Shown here: positions 27,656-37,009 of the stretch, in pieces | Layout: each line of letters begins with the position of its first letter | Numbering within the stretch: the first letter of the stretch is position 1 | NCBI RefSeq assembly: GCF_003841505.1 | Contig: NZ_REGA01000007.1 | Location: 108,247 to 172,246 of the forward strand | Length of the DNA: 64,000 nucleotides | Direction of reading: 5' to 3' | Source of the DNA: Natrarchaeobius chitinivorans | Lineage (GTDB): Archaea; Halobacteriota; Halobacteria; Halobacteriales; Natrialbaceae | Position numbers and translations under genes: made by a program | The notes under the pieces: model-generated | What the model was told of the DNA's origin: nothing | The model's database searches: none | Seen by the model: the letters and a program-made list of their open reading frames with translations, nothing else

Positions 27656-29083
27656 TCAGCTGTGATCGCTTTCCGCGAGTCCCGACTCCTCGACGATTCT
27701 CGAGGCTGCGTCGATCGCTTGCTGTCGGAGGTCGGGATACTCCTCGGTCAAACTCACCTCGCCGTCTTCCATGACGAAACTGCCGTCACAGATGACGGTG
27801 TCGAACTCTGTCCCCCTGGCCTGGTAGACGAGCGCTCGGATCACGTCCGGGAGCGGCGTAAACTGTGGGTGGTCCACGTCCAGAAGCGCGACGTCGGCGC
27901 GCTTGCCGACCTCGAGCGAGCCGAGCGTGTCCTCCTTTCGGATCGACCGGGCGGCTTCGATCGTTGCCATGTCGAACACTTCCTGGGCAGGGAGGACGCC
28001 GGGATCACGGTGGTGGCCCTTGTGTGCGAGCGCAGCCAGCCGGAGGTCACCGAGCATGTTGACTTGATCGCTGAGGATGGAGTTGTCGGTGCCGACGCCG
28101 ACGGTGACGCCCCGATCGCGCATCGACGGAATCGGTGCGAATCCGTTTCCGAGTGCCATGTTCGAGCCGACGTTGTGAGCGACTCGCGTATCTGTCTTGG
28201 CCAGAAGTCGGAGGTCTCGATCGGTCACCTGAACGCAGTGGCCCAGCAGCGCGTGTTCACCGAGACAGCCGATGTTTGAGAGCTTCTCGATGCTCGAGAT
28301 CGCTCCGGCCTCCTGCTCGGGAGCCTCGGCGGTGTGTATCGTCGTCATCACGTCGTGTTCCTCCGCGAGCCGGTAGGACTCCTGGAGTCCCTCGGTCGTC
28401 ATCGCCTCGATGACGACCGGTGCGATCCAGACTTCGTGACGACCGTCGGCGCTTCCGTGATAGTCGTCGATGAGCGATTCTACCTCGGCGACCCACTCGT
28501 CGGTCTCCGCCGTGTACTCGTGTTGGTCGGGGTGGTCGACGGTCGGTTCCTTCGCAGTGATCGTCTCGATGAGCGCTTCGAACCCCTCGTCGGGGGGGAG
28601 GTCCCGGACGCCGCGAGCGTAGATGCTCCGAATGCCGGAGCGTTCGAACGCCCGGAACTTCGACTCGAGCATCTCGGTCGCGCCGTAGCGCATTTCGGCG
28701 TCGTTCTCGACGAAGGTCGTGATGCCGGACCGAATCGCCTCCCAGCAGTACAGGGCCGCGGCGGTTTCGTGGTCGTCTGGAGTCATGACCGACGTCCCTG
28801 GTTGTTTGACGTTGTACAGCCAGTCGTAGAGACCCCGATCCGTGCCACAACTTCCCCGGAGGAGGATGTCCGTGACGTGGGTGTGGGCGTTGATGAGCCC
28901 TGGAATGACGAGGTGATCCGACGCGTCGACGACCCGATCGGCGTCGACTGCACCGGCGACCTCGTCGGTCGGGCCGACTGCTGCTATCGTATCGTCCTCT
29001 ATGGCGACCGCGCCGTCGTGAATGATCTCACGGTCGTCGTTCTGGGTGACGACGATACCGTTCTCGATAAGTATGCGTTCCAT
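27656..29083 (-). CDS. Amidohydrolase of the SsnA/MtaD/8-oxoguanine-deaminase type
   Basis: 475-aa metal-dependent (beta/alpha)8 deaminase-type amidohydrolase. Metal and catalytic motifs in order: HTHVTD near residue 66 (HxH), the catalytic Glu/His region TIHTAEAPEQEAGA, GHCVQVTDRDL, and VGVGTDNSILSDQ with the late Asp. The family deaminates N-heterocycles or nucleosides such as S-adenosylhomocysteine, guanine, 8-oxoguanine, cytosine, s-triazines and creatinine. It lies 250 bp downstream of the nucleoside-type binding protein on the same strand, which supports a role in deaminating the imported compound. Confidence 0.85.
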   Translation of the reverse strand: MERILIENGIVVTQNDDREIIHDGAVAIEDDTIAAVGPTDEVAGAVDADRVVDASDHLVIPGLINAHTHVTDILLRGSCGTDRGLYDWLYNVKQPGTSVMTPDDHETAAALYCWEAIRSGITTFVENDAEMRYGATEMLESKFRAFERSGIRSIYARGVRDLPPDEGFEALIETITAKEPTVDHPDQHEYTAETDEWVAEVESLIDDYHGSADGRHEVWIAPVVIEAMTTEGLQESYRLAEEHDVMTTIHTAEAPEQEAGAISSIEKLSNIGCLGEHALLGHCVQVTDRDLRLLAKTDTRVAHNVGSNMALGNGFAPIPSMRDRGVTVGVGTDNSILSDQVNMLGDLRLAALAHKGHHRDPGVLPAQEVFDMATIEAARSIRKEDTLGSLEVGKRADVALLDVDHPQFTPLPDVIRALVYQARGTEFDTVICDGSFVMEDGEVSLTEEYPDLRQQAIDAASRIVEESGLAESDHS

Positions 29084-29334
29084 TCACAGAGAGGTTCCGC
29101 GCATACGCCTATAAACGTTGTGTCAGCCGTGTCTGTCGCCCGTATTCGAACGTCCCTCATCGGCCGTTCGTGACGAGTCTGAACGCAACTGCGAACGTCA
29201 CGCCCTCGAGGCGACGGAGGAGGGGGATCGGCCATCTAACAGTTCCGTCCAACAGCACCGACAGGACTGGTACGTTCTGCGTGGCAACTGGATCGTAGCG
29301 TTCAAAAAAGATCCCGAGCGAAACGCCGGCGGGA

Positions 29335-30507
29335 TTAGTCTTCTTCTTCGACGTCGATGCCTGCGACGTACTCGTCGGTAGCCGAGACGCGTTCGTACGC
29401 CCCCCAGTCTTCGTACTGCGTCCCCTCGAAGATGTCCTCGTCGGTGATCTCCCCGGTTTCGATCGCTTCGACCGTCTCGAGCATGTCGTCGGCGACGTCG
29501 TCCGGCACGTTGTCCCCGATTTCGCCCAGTTCGACGCCGCCTTCCTCGAAGCCCCAGTAGTTTCCGTGAATTTCGTCCAGTCCGAACCGGTCGGTGTCGT
29601 CGAAGAGCGTACCTTCGAGAGCGTGCTCGACCGCCAGCCTGTGGAACGGGGTCCAGTTCCAGACCCGACTCGACACGTACCGATCGTAGTCGATGTCCGT
29701 TCCTTTGAAGTCGTCGGCGTACCCGAAGCCCCAGATGTCTTCGTCCTGTGCGACTTCGAGTGCGTTTGGCGAACTGACTCGATATCCGAGGACGTCTGCA
29801 CCCTCTGCGACGAGCGCCTCGGCAGCGTCGATCTCCAGGGGCGGGTCGAACCACGTGTTGACCGTTCGAACTTCCATCTCGACGTCCGGATTGACGGATC
29901 TCGCACCCTGTATGATGGCGTTCAGTTCGGTCATCGTACTCGGGATGTTGAACGACTGGACGATCCCGATCGTGTTCGTCTCGGTTAACATCCCGGCCGC
30001 GCGCCCGAGGACGTAACAGGGGTCCTCGAGTTTGCCGAGATAATACCCTTTCTGTGGGTGTTGTTCGTACCCCTCGACGGGCGCGAGTCGGGGGGTTTCG
30101 ATGAAGACGTCGTCGTGTTCTTCGATAGTTGCCGTCGCGGGAGTCCCGTAGTCGAACGTGGCTGCCTCGATTATGTCGTATCCCTGTGCGGCGAGGTCGT
30201 CGAACGTCTCTCTGGCCTCGCCCGCAGCGATGTCTTCGACGACGGTGGTTTCTATCTGATCGCCGAACTCGTCCTCGAGTTCTTGCCGGGTTTCTTCGTG
30301 GGTGTTCACCCAGCCGATGTCGGCGAGCGGTTCGTTGTGAACGTACGCCACACGGACTACGTCGTCGTCCCCGTTCCCGTTCCCGTTACCGTTTCCGTTG
30401 CCGTTCCCGTTGCCGTTTCCATTATCATCGCCCATACAACCAGCCAGGCCAGCCATTCCCACCGCACCCACTGCACCTGATTTGAGTACTGATCTTCGTG
30501 TATGCAT
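29335..30507 (-). CDS. BMP-family (nucleoside-type) ABC binding lipoprotein
   Basis: 390-aa BMP/Med/PnrA-family solute-binding protein. Tat signal RR at 4-5, lipobox LAGC with Cys24, then a low-complexity linker of alternating Asn-Gly (about residues 28-46) that tethers the domain to the membrane. The mature part starts with VRVAYVHNEPLADIGWVNTHEE, typical of the family, and has GYDIIEAATFDYGTPA and the acidic C-terminus. It completes the Nup-type importer with the genes at 16554, 19143 and 20125. Divergent from coxM-like at 30906, with a 398-bp gap. Confidence 0.9.
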   Translation of the reverse strand: MHTRRSVLKSGAVGAVGMAGLAGCMGDDNGNGNGNGNGNGNGNGNGDDDVVRVAYVHNEPLADIGWVNTHEETRQELEDEFGDQIETTVVEDIAAGEARETFDDLAAQGYDIIEAATFDYGTPATATIEEHDDVFIETPRLAPVEGYEQHPQKGYYLGKLEDPCYVLGRAAGMLTETNTIGIVQSFNIPSTMTELNAIIQGARSVNPDVEMEVRTVNTWFDPPLEIDAAEALVAEGADVLGYRVSSPNALEVAQDEDIWGFGYADDFKGTDIDYDRYVSSRVWNWTPFHRLAVEHALEGTLFDDTDRFGLDEIHGNYWGFEEGGVELGEIGDNVPDDVADDMLETVEAIETGEITDEDIFEGTQYEDWGAYERVSATDEYVAGIDVEEED

Positions 30508-30905
30508 GTCACGTCACCTGATAACACACTCGAGCACGTATTACTTAAACTTTTTTATCGATTTCCTAGCTGTGTTACAGTCGACGCCGCAGATGGGACG
30601 AAAACTCGGGATCTGTACGTTCAACCGTCTACCGGGACCCCCTATATCAGTCCAAACTACACTGTTCCCACCGGGACAGTTCGGACGGGGTCCGTAGCCA
30701 GCCAGCCTGTGAAAGCGCCCTTGCGAGCCCGCCGACGGGCAGGGATAGCTCCGAGGAGGTAGTCGACCGATTCGACGGTCCAGTCGGGAGCAGGAAACCG
30801 GGAGAGACGAACCTATCTCGAGCGTTCAGATGGGATCAGGTCACACGAGTTTGCTCGCCGGACGTGGAAATGTTAATACCGGTTGCACCACAATGGGAAA
30901 CCGAT
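30508..30905. promoter_or_regulatory. Divergent promoter region, binding protein / molybdenum hydroxylase operon
   Basis: 398 bp without a gene. An AT-rich tract TTACTTAAACTTTTTTATCG (about 30541-30560) lies 35-55 nt from the minus-strand start and probably holds its promoter. The part near the plus-strand gene has TGTTAATACC (30871-30880), about 26-35 nt before the GTG at 30906 and a possible TATA box. Confidence 0.5.
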
Positions 30906-31775
30906 GTGCAAGGACTAAAATATGCAAACCCCGAGACGGTCGAAGAGGCGTGTACCCTGTTACGGGACCACGGCGAAGACGCAGCGATCCTGTCGGGTGG
31001 ACAGTCGCTTCTGCCGATGTTGCGACAGCGAGTCGGGTCCTACGATAAGGTCATCGACATAAACGGCCTGCCGGATCTGGAGTACGTTCGCGAGACGGAC
31101 GGGGAGATCCGGATCGGGTGTCTGAGCAGACACGTCGACGTCGCTTCCTCGAGCGTCGTCGAGGAACACTGCCCGATTCTGGCGGACGTTGCAGCGGAGA
31201 TCGGCGACGTTCAGGTCAGAAACCGCGGAACGTTCTGCGGGGCCGTCGCACACGCTGATCCCTCCGGAGATCCGCCGGTCGTCGCCACCCTCCTCGACGC
31301 GACGATCGTGGCACGCAACGCCGACGAAAAGCGAACGCTCTCCGGGAGTTCGTTCTATCACGGCTTCTACGAGACCGACCTGTCGAAAGACGAACTCGTG
31401 ACCGAAGTTCGGTTCCCCGTCCTCTCCGCAGGAGAGGGAGCCGGATTCGAGAAGTACGAACCCACAGAGGGTGCGTACCCGGTTGCGACGGTCGGAGCGT
31501 ATCTCTCGCTGGCCGACGACGGGCGGATCGAAAACGCGACGCTCGTGACGGGCGCACTCGAGGCGGGTCCGACGCCGATGGACGACGCCGCCGAGGTCCT
31601 CGAGGATCGAGAGCCGACCGACGACGTACTGACCGAAGCGGCGGAGCAACTCGGCGAGGATACGATGCCGGTCGACGACTTCGAGGGATCCGCCGCGTTC
31701 AAGACGAATATCAGCAAAAAACTCGCGAAAGATGCACTCCAGACGGCGCTCGATCGCGCGGAGAACGAACGATGA
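30906..31775 (+). CDS. Xanthine-dehydrogenase-family FAD subunit (CoxM-like)
   Basis: 289-aa FAD-binding subunit of a molybdenum hydroxylase. FAD motifs: AILSGGQSLLPMLRQR near residues 28-43 and IGDVQVRNRGTFCGAVAHAD. The CO_deh_flav_C-type C-terminal domain is present. I prefer the GTG at 30906 (MQGLKYANPETVEEA), since the family usually has only a few residues before the PxTxxEA helix; the ATG at 30870 or GTG at 30864 would add 12-14 residues. It starts a three-gene operon M-S-L with gaps of 10 and -4 bp. Confidence 0.88.
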   Translation: MQGLKYANPETVEEACTLLRDHGEDAAILSGGQSLLPMLRQRVGSYDKVIDINGLPDLEYVRETDGEIRIGCLSRHVDVASSSVVEEHCPILADVAAEIGDVQVRNRGTFCGAVAHADPSGDPPVVATLLDATIVARNADEKRTLSGSSFYHGFYETDLSKDELVTEVRFPVLSAGEGAGFEKYEPTEGAYPVATVGAYLSLADDGRIENATLVTGALEAGPTPMDDAAEVLEDREPTDDVLTEAAEQLGEDTMPVDDFEGSAAFKTNISKKLAKDALQTALDRAENER

Positions 31776-31785
31776 ACACTAAACG

Positions 31786-32289
31786 ATGAGTACGGAAACC
31801 AAACCGAGCGAACGGGTTACCGTCGAGACGACGCTCAACGGGACCGAAGTGGAACAGACGGTTCCGGCCGGAACGCTGCTGTCGGCGTTCCTCCGGAACC
31901 ACGAATATCTCACCGGCACCCACCGCGGCTGCGAGACGGCAAAGTGTGGTGCCTGTACGGTGCTGGTCGACGGCGATCCAGTCAAATCGTGTAACATGCT
32001 CGCCGCGCAGGTAGACGGTGCTACCGTTACGACCGTCGAGGGCCTCGCCGACGGCGAGGACCTCCACCCCGTTCAGCAGGCGTTCTGGGACTGCCACGGG
32101 AGCCAGTGTGGCTACTGTACGCCCGGGTTCGTGACGAACGTCGTGGCGCTTCTCGAAGACAATCCGGACCCGAGCGTCGAGGAGATCCGCAGCCACCTCA
32201 CGGGGAACATCTGCCGGTGTACCGGCTACACGAAGATCATCGAAAGCGTCCAGGAAGCCGCGGCCCGGATGGACGGTGATGGGAAATGA
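31786..32289 (+). CDS. Xanthine-dehydrogenase-family [2Fe-2S] subunit (CoxS-like)
   Basis: 167-aa iron-sulfur subunit with two [2Fe-2S] clusters: a plant-ferredoxin-type set C49, C54, C57, C69 (GTHRGCETAKCGACTVLV) and an alpha-helical set C108, C111, C143, C145 (SQCGYCTPGF and NICRCTGY). All eight ligands are intact. It carries electrons from the molybdenum centre to the FAD subunit. Its stop overlaps the next start (ATGA). Confidence 0.93.
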   Translation: MSTETKPSERVTVETTLNGTEVEQTVPAGTLLSAFLRNHEYLTGTHRGCETAKCGACTVLVDGDPVKSCNMLAAQVDGATVTTVEGLADGEDLHPVQQAFWDCHGSQCGYCTPGFVTNVVALLEDNPDPSVEEIRSHLTGNICRCTGYTKIIESVQEAAARMDGDGK

Positions 32290-34724
32290 GCAAACAGCAA
32301 CAGCGTGGAAAACAGGAGACGGCGAGCGAGGATCGTTCGACCGAATGGGTCGGCGAACGCGTCAACAGCTACGACGGGAGCCGGTTCGTCTCCGGTCACG
32401 GTCGGTACGTCGACGACATCCAGCGACCCGACATGCTCCACGCCTACTTCGTCCGCAGCCAGTTCAGCCACGCGAAAGTTCTCGACGTGGACACGAGCGA
32501 AGCCGAAGCACAGCCGGGCGTCGAACTCGTCTGGACACACGACGACATCGCCGACCAGGTGAACGAGCCGTTCGGCTACATGCTCAACGACGAGGAGGTA
32601 CTGGCCTCCGATCGGGTCACATACGCCGGGCAGGAGATCGCCGTCGTCGTGGCGGACGACCGAGACACCGCACAGGACGCCGCCGACCTCGTCGACGTCG
32701 AGTACGAGCGACTCGACACGGTGACGACCGTCGAGGAAGCCCTCGAGGACGACGCCCCGCTGGTCCACCCCGACCTCGACGCGGATCCCGAGAACGACAC
32801 CGACGGTAACGTCGCCTGGACCGGCCAGGTTGAGGTCGGCAACTACGAGGATCCGCTGGCAGATGCGGACGTCGTCGTCGAAGAGACGTTCGACACGAAC
32901 AAAACCACGCCCGCACCGATGGAGCCCCACGGGTGTATCGCCGACTACAACCCGGCGACCGGGAAGGTCGAACTCGTCTCCTCGACGCAGATGCCACACC
33001 TGCTGTCGGTCGAACTCTCGGAGGTGCTAACGGAGTTCGAACAACGAGACATTACCTGCAAACTGCCGGACGTCGGCGGCGGCTTCGGCATCAAACTCGA
33101 CCCGTATCCGTTCGAAATCTGTTCGGTCCTGCTGTCGAAGGCCACCCAGCGGCCGGTCAAACACGTCCTCGACCGTCTCGAGGAGTTTACCGCCGGGCGG
33201 GGTCGTGCTCCCGAGACGCTCGAGGGGAAAATCGGCGTCACCGAAGACGGCGACATCGTCGGCCTGGACGTCGATCTGTTACAGAACACGGGTGCCGCCG
33301 CGGCCTACGGCGTCGCGGTCGCCTACTCCTCGGCCAACTGTGGGCAGGGGCCGTACCTGATCCCGAACCAGCACTGGCGGACGAAGGTCGTCTACACCAA
33401 CGAGATGCCGACGACGGCGGTCCGCGGGTTCGGGGATCCGCAGGTCACGTTCATGCGCGAGCAACTCATCGAAATGGCGGCCGAGGAGATCGGTATGGAC
33501 GCCGTCGAGTTGCGCTTGCAGAACTCCCCGCGACAGGAGGACATGCCGATGCGCTCGGACGCGGGCCACATCTGGCGCAACGCCGACCAGATAACGTGTC
33601 TCGAGAAGACCCGCGAGATGATCAACTGGGACGAACACCGCGGTGGCAGCAAGACCCGCGACGGGAAGCTCCGGGGCGTCGGGATGGGGACCATCATGAA
33701 ACGCGGCGGCAACAAGTCCGCTTCGGGTGGTGACTTCGACGAGGCGGTGGTGAAGATGAACCGCCACGGTGACGTGACGGTGTTGACCGCCATCGCGAGC
33801 ATCGGACAGGGAACGGAGACCGGCATCAACCAGATGGTCGCGGACACGCTCGGCGTTCCCATCGACCGCGTCGATGCGGTCCGCGGTGACACCGACGCGA
33901 CCCCAGAGGGGCTCGGCGTCTGGGCCGACCGCGGAACCATCATCGGCGGCAGCGCCGCTGCACGCGCTGCCGAGGAACTCGCGGACACCCTGAAGGCGGT
34001 GGCCGGACACATGCTCGAGGTCGATCCCGACGACCTCCGACTCGAAGGCGGACGGGCGTTCGTCGCCGATGACCCCGAAACGGGGATGGAACTGGACGAG
34101 CTTGCCAACGTCGCCATGCTCGGGAACCCCGAGACCCTCGGCACGGAAGCGGAACGGCCAGAGGAACTTCGCGGTGGTATCTCGCTGGTCGGTCGCGGCA
34201 AGTACCAGAGCCAGGAAGTCGAGTTCGTCGACCCCGAGACCGGACGCGGGAACGTCGCACACAGCTACACGTTCGGCGCGCTTGCGATCGTCGTCGACGT
34301 CGACCCCGGTACTGGGGAAATCGACGTCGTCGACGTTGCCATCTGCGAAGACGTCGGAAACGTCATCAACCCGACGCTGGTCGAAGGACAGGTCCAGGGC
34401 GCGATCATCCAGGGACTCGGCGAAGCGCTCTACGAGGAGTACGTCTACGACCGGAACGGAAACCTGATGAACGGATCGATGATCGACTACCACCTCCCGA
34501 CCGCCGCCGACGTCCCCCTGGTCACCAAAATCGAGGAACTGGAAAACCCCGATCCGACGACCTCCCACGGGCAGAAAGGCGTCGGCGAGTGTCCACTCGT
34601 TCCGACGCCTGCGGCGCTGGCCAACGCGGTCTACGACGCGACCGGTATCCGGTTTACGGAGTTGCCCCTCGCACCACACTACGTGTTGCCGGCGCTCGAC
34701 GAGGCCGGATTACGAGAGATCTGA
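32286..34724 (+). CDS. Xanthine-dehydrogenase-family molybdenum-binding subunit
   Basis: 812-aa large subunit of a molybdenum hydroxylase that binds molybdopterin cytosine dinucleotide. Motifs: GRYVDDIQRPDMLHA, GGGFGIKLDPYPFE, AVRGFGDPQVTFMRE, and the catalytic Glu E768 in QKGVGECPLVPTPAALANA. The CO-dehydrogenase active-site loop AYxCSFR is absent and the loop reads TTAVRGFGDPQ, so this is a hydroxylase of the xanthine, nicotinate or aldehyde type, not a CO dehydrogenase. It is the likely oxidising step of the catabolic block, adding a hydroxyl/oxo group to an N-heterocycle; the exact substrate is unknown. Confidence 0.9.
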   Translation: MSKQQQRGKQETASEDRSTEWVGERVNSYDGSRFVSGHGRYVDDIQRPDMLHAYFVRSQFSHAKVLDVDTSEAEAQPGVELVWTHDDIADQVNEPFGYMLNDEEVLASDRVTYAGQEIAVVVADDRDTAQDAADLVDVEYERLDTVTTVEEALEDDAPLVHPDLDADPENDTDGNVAWTGQVEVGNYEDPLADADVVVEETFDTNKTTPAPMEPHGCIADYNPATGKVELVSSTQMPHLLSVELSEVLTEFEQRDITCKLPDVGGGFGIKLDPYPFEICSVLLSKATQRPVKHVLDRLEEFTAGRGRAPETLEGKIGVTEDGDIVGLDVDLLQNTGAAAAYGVAVAYSSANCGQGPYLIPNQHWRTKVVYTNEMPTTAVRGFGDPQVTFMREQLIEMAAEEIGMDAVELRLQNSPRQEDMPMRSDAGHIWRNADQITCLEKTREMINWDEHRGGSKTRDGKLRGVGMGTIMKRGGNKSASGGDFDEAVVKMNRHGDVTVLTAIASIGQGTETGINQMVADTLGVPIDRVDAVRGDTDATPEGLGVWADRGTIIGGSAAARAAEELADTLKAVAGHMLEVDPDDLRLEGGRAFVADDPETGMELDELANVAMLGNPETLGTEAERPEELRGGISLVGRGKYQSQEVEFVDPETGRGNVAHSYTFGALAIVVDVDPGTGEIDVVDVAICEDVGNVINPTLVEGQVQGAIIQGLGEALYEEYVYDRNGNLMNGSMIDYHLPTAADVPLVTKIEELENPDPTTSHGQKGVGECPLVPTPAALANAVYDATGIRFTELPLAPHYVLPALDEAGLREI

Positions 34725-34801
34725 AGCGAAGAGAGTTCCCTCCCCGTTTCCTCGACGGTTCGCCCTGGTACGGTTTTCACGCCGATCACGCGGTCTCGAG
34801 C

Positions 34802-34893
34802 GATCAGTGTGCCGACGGCAGTCAGTGTCTCGATGACGGTCAGCGTGTATCGACGGCAATCAATTTCTCGACGGTGATCAGCGTGTATCGACG
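34802..34893. repeat. Degenerate 17-20 bp tandem repeat upstream of hyuA2
   Basis: Five copies of a unit such as GTCAGCGTGTATCGACGG start at 34802, 34821, 34839, 34859 and 34876. They lie in the 251-bp gap between the molybdenum subunit and hyuA2. Confidence 0.7.
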
Positions 34894-34940
34894 TCCGGAG
34901 ACGACTATCACCCCACGAGAAACATCGCTCCTCGAGAAAA

Positions 34941-34948
34941 GTATTAGT
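34941..34948 (+). promoter_or_regulatory. TATA box of hyuA2
   Basis: GTATTAGT, whose last base lies 28 nt before the ATG at 34976; consistent with a leaderless hyuA2-hyuB2 transcript separate from the molybdenum operon. Confidence 0.45.
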
Positions 34949-34975
34949 CTCTGGGCCAACATCTCTTGGGAACAT

Positions 34976-37009
34976 ATGAAACGCCTAGCAGTCGACATCG
35001 GCGGTACCTTCGTCGACGCGATAACGTTCGACCGGGTATCGGGTGAACTCGAGATCGAAAAGACGTCGACGACACCAAGCGACCCGACGGAAGGTGTCAT
35101 GGACTCCATAGACCAACTGGACCTCGACCTCGAGGCCGTCGAAGCGTTCGTCCACGGAACGACCCTCGGCCTGAACGCGTTTCTCGAACGGGAGGGAGCG
35201 ACCACGGGAATCATCACGAACGAGGGCTTTCGCGACGTGTACGAGATCGGGCGAACGAACCTCGAGCCGGGGTCGATGTACGACCTTCACTACCGGAAAC
35301 CCGATCCCCTCGTGCCCCGTCGTCGCCGAAAGGGCGTTCCCGGGCGTATCGACGTCGACGGCGAGGTCACCGAACCCCTCGACGAGCAAGCGGTCGTCGA
35401 GGCGGCACGCGATCTCGTCGAAGAGCGAGGAGCCGAGTCGATCGCCGTGTGTTTCCTGCACGCCTACCGGAACCAGTCCCACGAACGGCGTGCGGCGGAA
35501 CTGGTTCGCGAGGCCTATCCCGACGTGTCGGTCTCGATCTCGAGCGATATCGCCGCCGAGTACCGCGAGTACGAACGGACGAGTACCGCCGTGTTCGACG
35601 CCTACATCAAGCCGATATTCGAGAACTACGTCGACGAACTCGACCGCAGGTTGGGAGAGAGGGGGTTCGACGAGGCGTTTTACGTCACCCGCTCCGGCGG
35701 CGGGACGCTCTCGGCTGCCAGCGCGACGCGGACGCCGGTCCAGACGATCCTGTCCGGTCCCGCCGGCGGTATCATCGGCGCATCGGCCGTCGGTGATGCA
35801 ACCGGTCGATCGAACCTCATCGCCGTCGACATCGGGGGAACCAGCACCGACGCCTGCGTCATCGAAGACGGGACGCCGGCAATCCAGTACGAGGCCGGCC
35901 TCGAACACCTGCCGATGATGATTCCGGTCTACGACATCCGGACCATCGGTGCGGGCGGCGGCTCCATCGCCTGGGTCGACAGCGGGCTGTTGAAGGTCGG
36001 GCCGAACTCGGCGGGCGCAGACCCCGGGCCGATCTGTTACGACCGCGGTGGCGACCGGCCGACGGTGACCGACGCCGCACTCGCGCTCGGGTACATCAAT
36101 CCCGACGGGCTTCTAGGCGGCGAGATGCGCCTCGACGCCTCGAGCGCAGTCGACGGAATCGAACGCGAACTCGCAGACCCACTCGGGACGTCGGTTCGGG
36201 AAGCGGCGACGGGAGTACTCGAGGTGACGACCGCGAAAGCCGTCGGTGCCATTCGGGAGATTACCGTCGAGCGCGGCCTCGACCCGCGAGAGTTTACGCT
36301 CGCACCGTTCGGCGGCGCGGGACCGCTTCTCGGTGCGCTGTTCGCTCGCGAACTCGACATTCCCGAGGTGATGGTTCCCCGCGCACCTTCCGTGTTTTCC
36401 GCGTGGGGAATGTTGATGGCGGACGTCGTCTACGACGTCTCGGAGATGTACATCGAAGTCGTCGACGAACTCGAGGAGAGCGTGCTCGACTCGAAGTTCG
36501 AGACGCTCGAGGCGGAGGCGCTGGACGCCCTCGAGAGGGAAGGATTCGATCGCGAGGACGGTCGTCTCGAGCGTACCCTCGAAATGCGCTACTTCGGCCA
36601 GGAACACACCGTCGACGTGCCGGCCGACGGCGTCGTCGGCCCGAGCGAATTGAGCGAACGCTTCGAGCGCGTCCACCGCGATCGCTACGGACACACGATG
36701 GACGACCCCGCCGAAGTGGTCAGCCTGCGGGTTCGCGCGACCGGGAGGAACGACAAACCGACCCTCGAGACCCCCGACGCCCCCGAACCGGACGCCGAGC
36801 CCGTCGACCGTCGCGATGCGTACTGCTTCGCGGCCGGGGAAATGATCGGATTCGACGTCTACGAGCGCTCTCGACTCGCCCCGGGCGAGACGGTTTCGGG
36901 GCCGGCGGTCGTCGAACAACCGACGACGACCACTGTCGTCCACTCCGACCAGACCGCCGTACTCGACGAGTTCGGAAACATCGTTGTCGACGGAGGTGAC
37001 GGGCGATGA
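34976..37009 (+). CDS. hyuA: Hydantoinase/oxoprolinase A subunit, pair 2
   Basis: 677-aa HyuA-family ATPase subunit. Nucleotide motifs: VDIGGTFVDAITFD at the N-terminus, AVDIGGTSTDACVIEDG around 280-296, and APFGGAGPLLGALFA. A long in-frame extension back to 34589 exists but overlaps the upstream gene and the tandem repeats; the ATG at 34976 starts exactly at the family N-terminus MKRLAVDIGGTF. It overlaps hyuB2 by four bases. It is only distantly similar to HyuA1 (21499), so the two pairs probably act on different substrates. Confidence 0.9.
   Translation: MKRLAVDIGGTFVDAITFDRVSGELEIEKTSTTPSDPTEGVMDSIDQLDLDLEAVEAFVHGTTLGLNAFLEREGATTGIITNEGFRDVYEIGRTNLEPGSMYDLHYRKPDPLVPRRRRKGVPGRIDVDGEVTEPLDEQAVVEAARDLVEERGAESIAVCFLHAYRNQSHERRAAELVREAYPDVSVSISSDIAAEYREYERTSTAVFDAYIKPIFENYVDELDRRLGERGFDEAFYVTRSGGGTLSAASATRTPVQTILSGPAGGIIGASAVGDATGRSNLIAVDIGGTSTDACVIEDGTPAIQYEAGLEHLPMMIPVYDIRTIGAGGGSIAWVDSGLLKVGPNSAGADPGPICYDRGGDRPTVTDAALALGYINPDGLLGGEMRLDASSAVDGIERELADPLGTSVREAATGVLEVTTAKAVGAIREITVERGLDPREFTLAPFGGAGPLLGALFARELDIPEVMVPRAPSVFSAWGMLMADVVYDVSEMYIEVVDELEESVLDSKFETLEAEALDALEREGFDREDGRLERTLEMRYFGQEHTVDVPADGVVGPSELSERFERVHRDRYGHTMDDPAEVVSLRVRATGRNDKPTLETPDAPEPDAEPVDRRDAYCFAAGEMIGFDVYERSRLAPGETVSGPAVVEQPTTTTVVHSDQTAVLDEFGNIVVDGGDGR

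Noticed and set aside
30361..30421. Hexanucleotide repeat as a regulatory microsatellite
   Set aside because: It encodes the Asn-Gly linker of the BMP lipoprotein, a usual tether in haloarchaeal binding proteins.
32286..34724. Aerobic CO dehydrogenase (CoxL)
   Set aside because: Subunit order and CoxG are Cox-like, but the CoxL active-site loop AYxCSFR is absent and the loop is of the XDH type.
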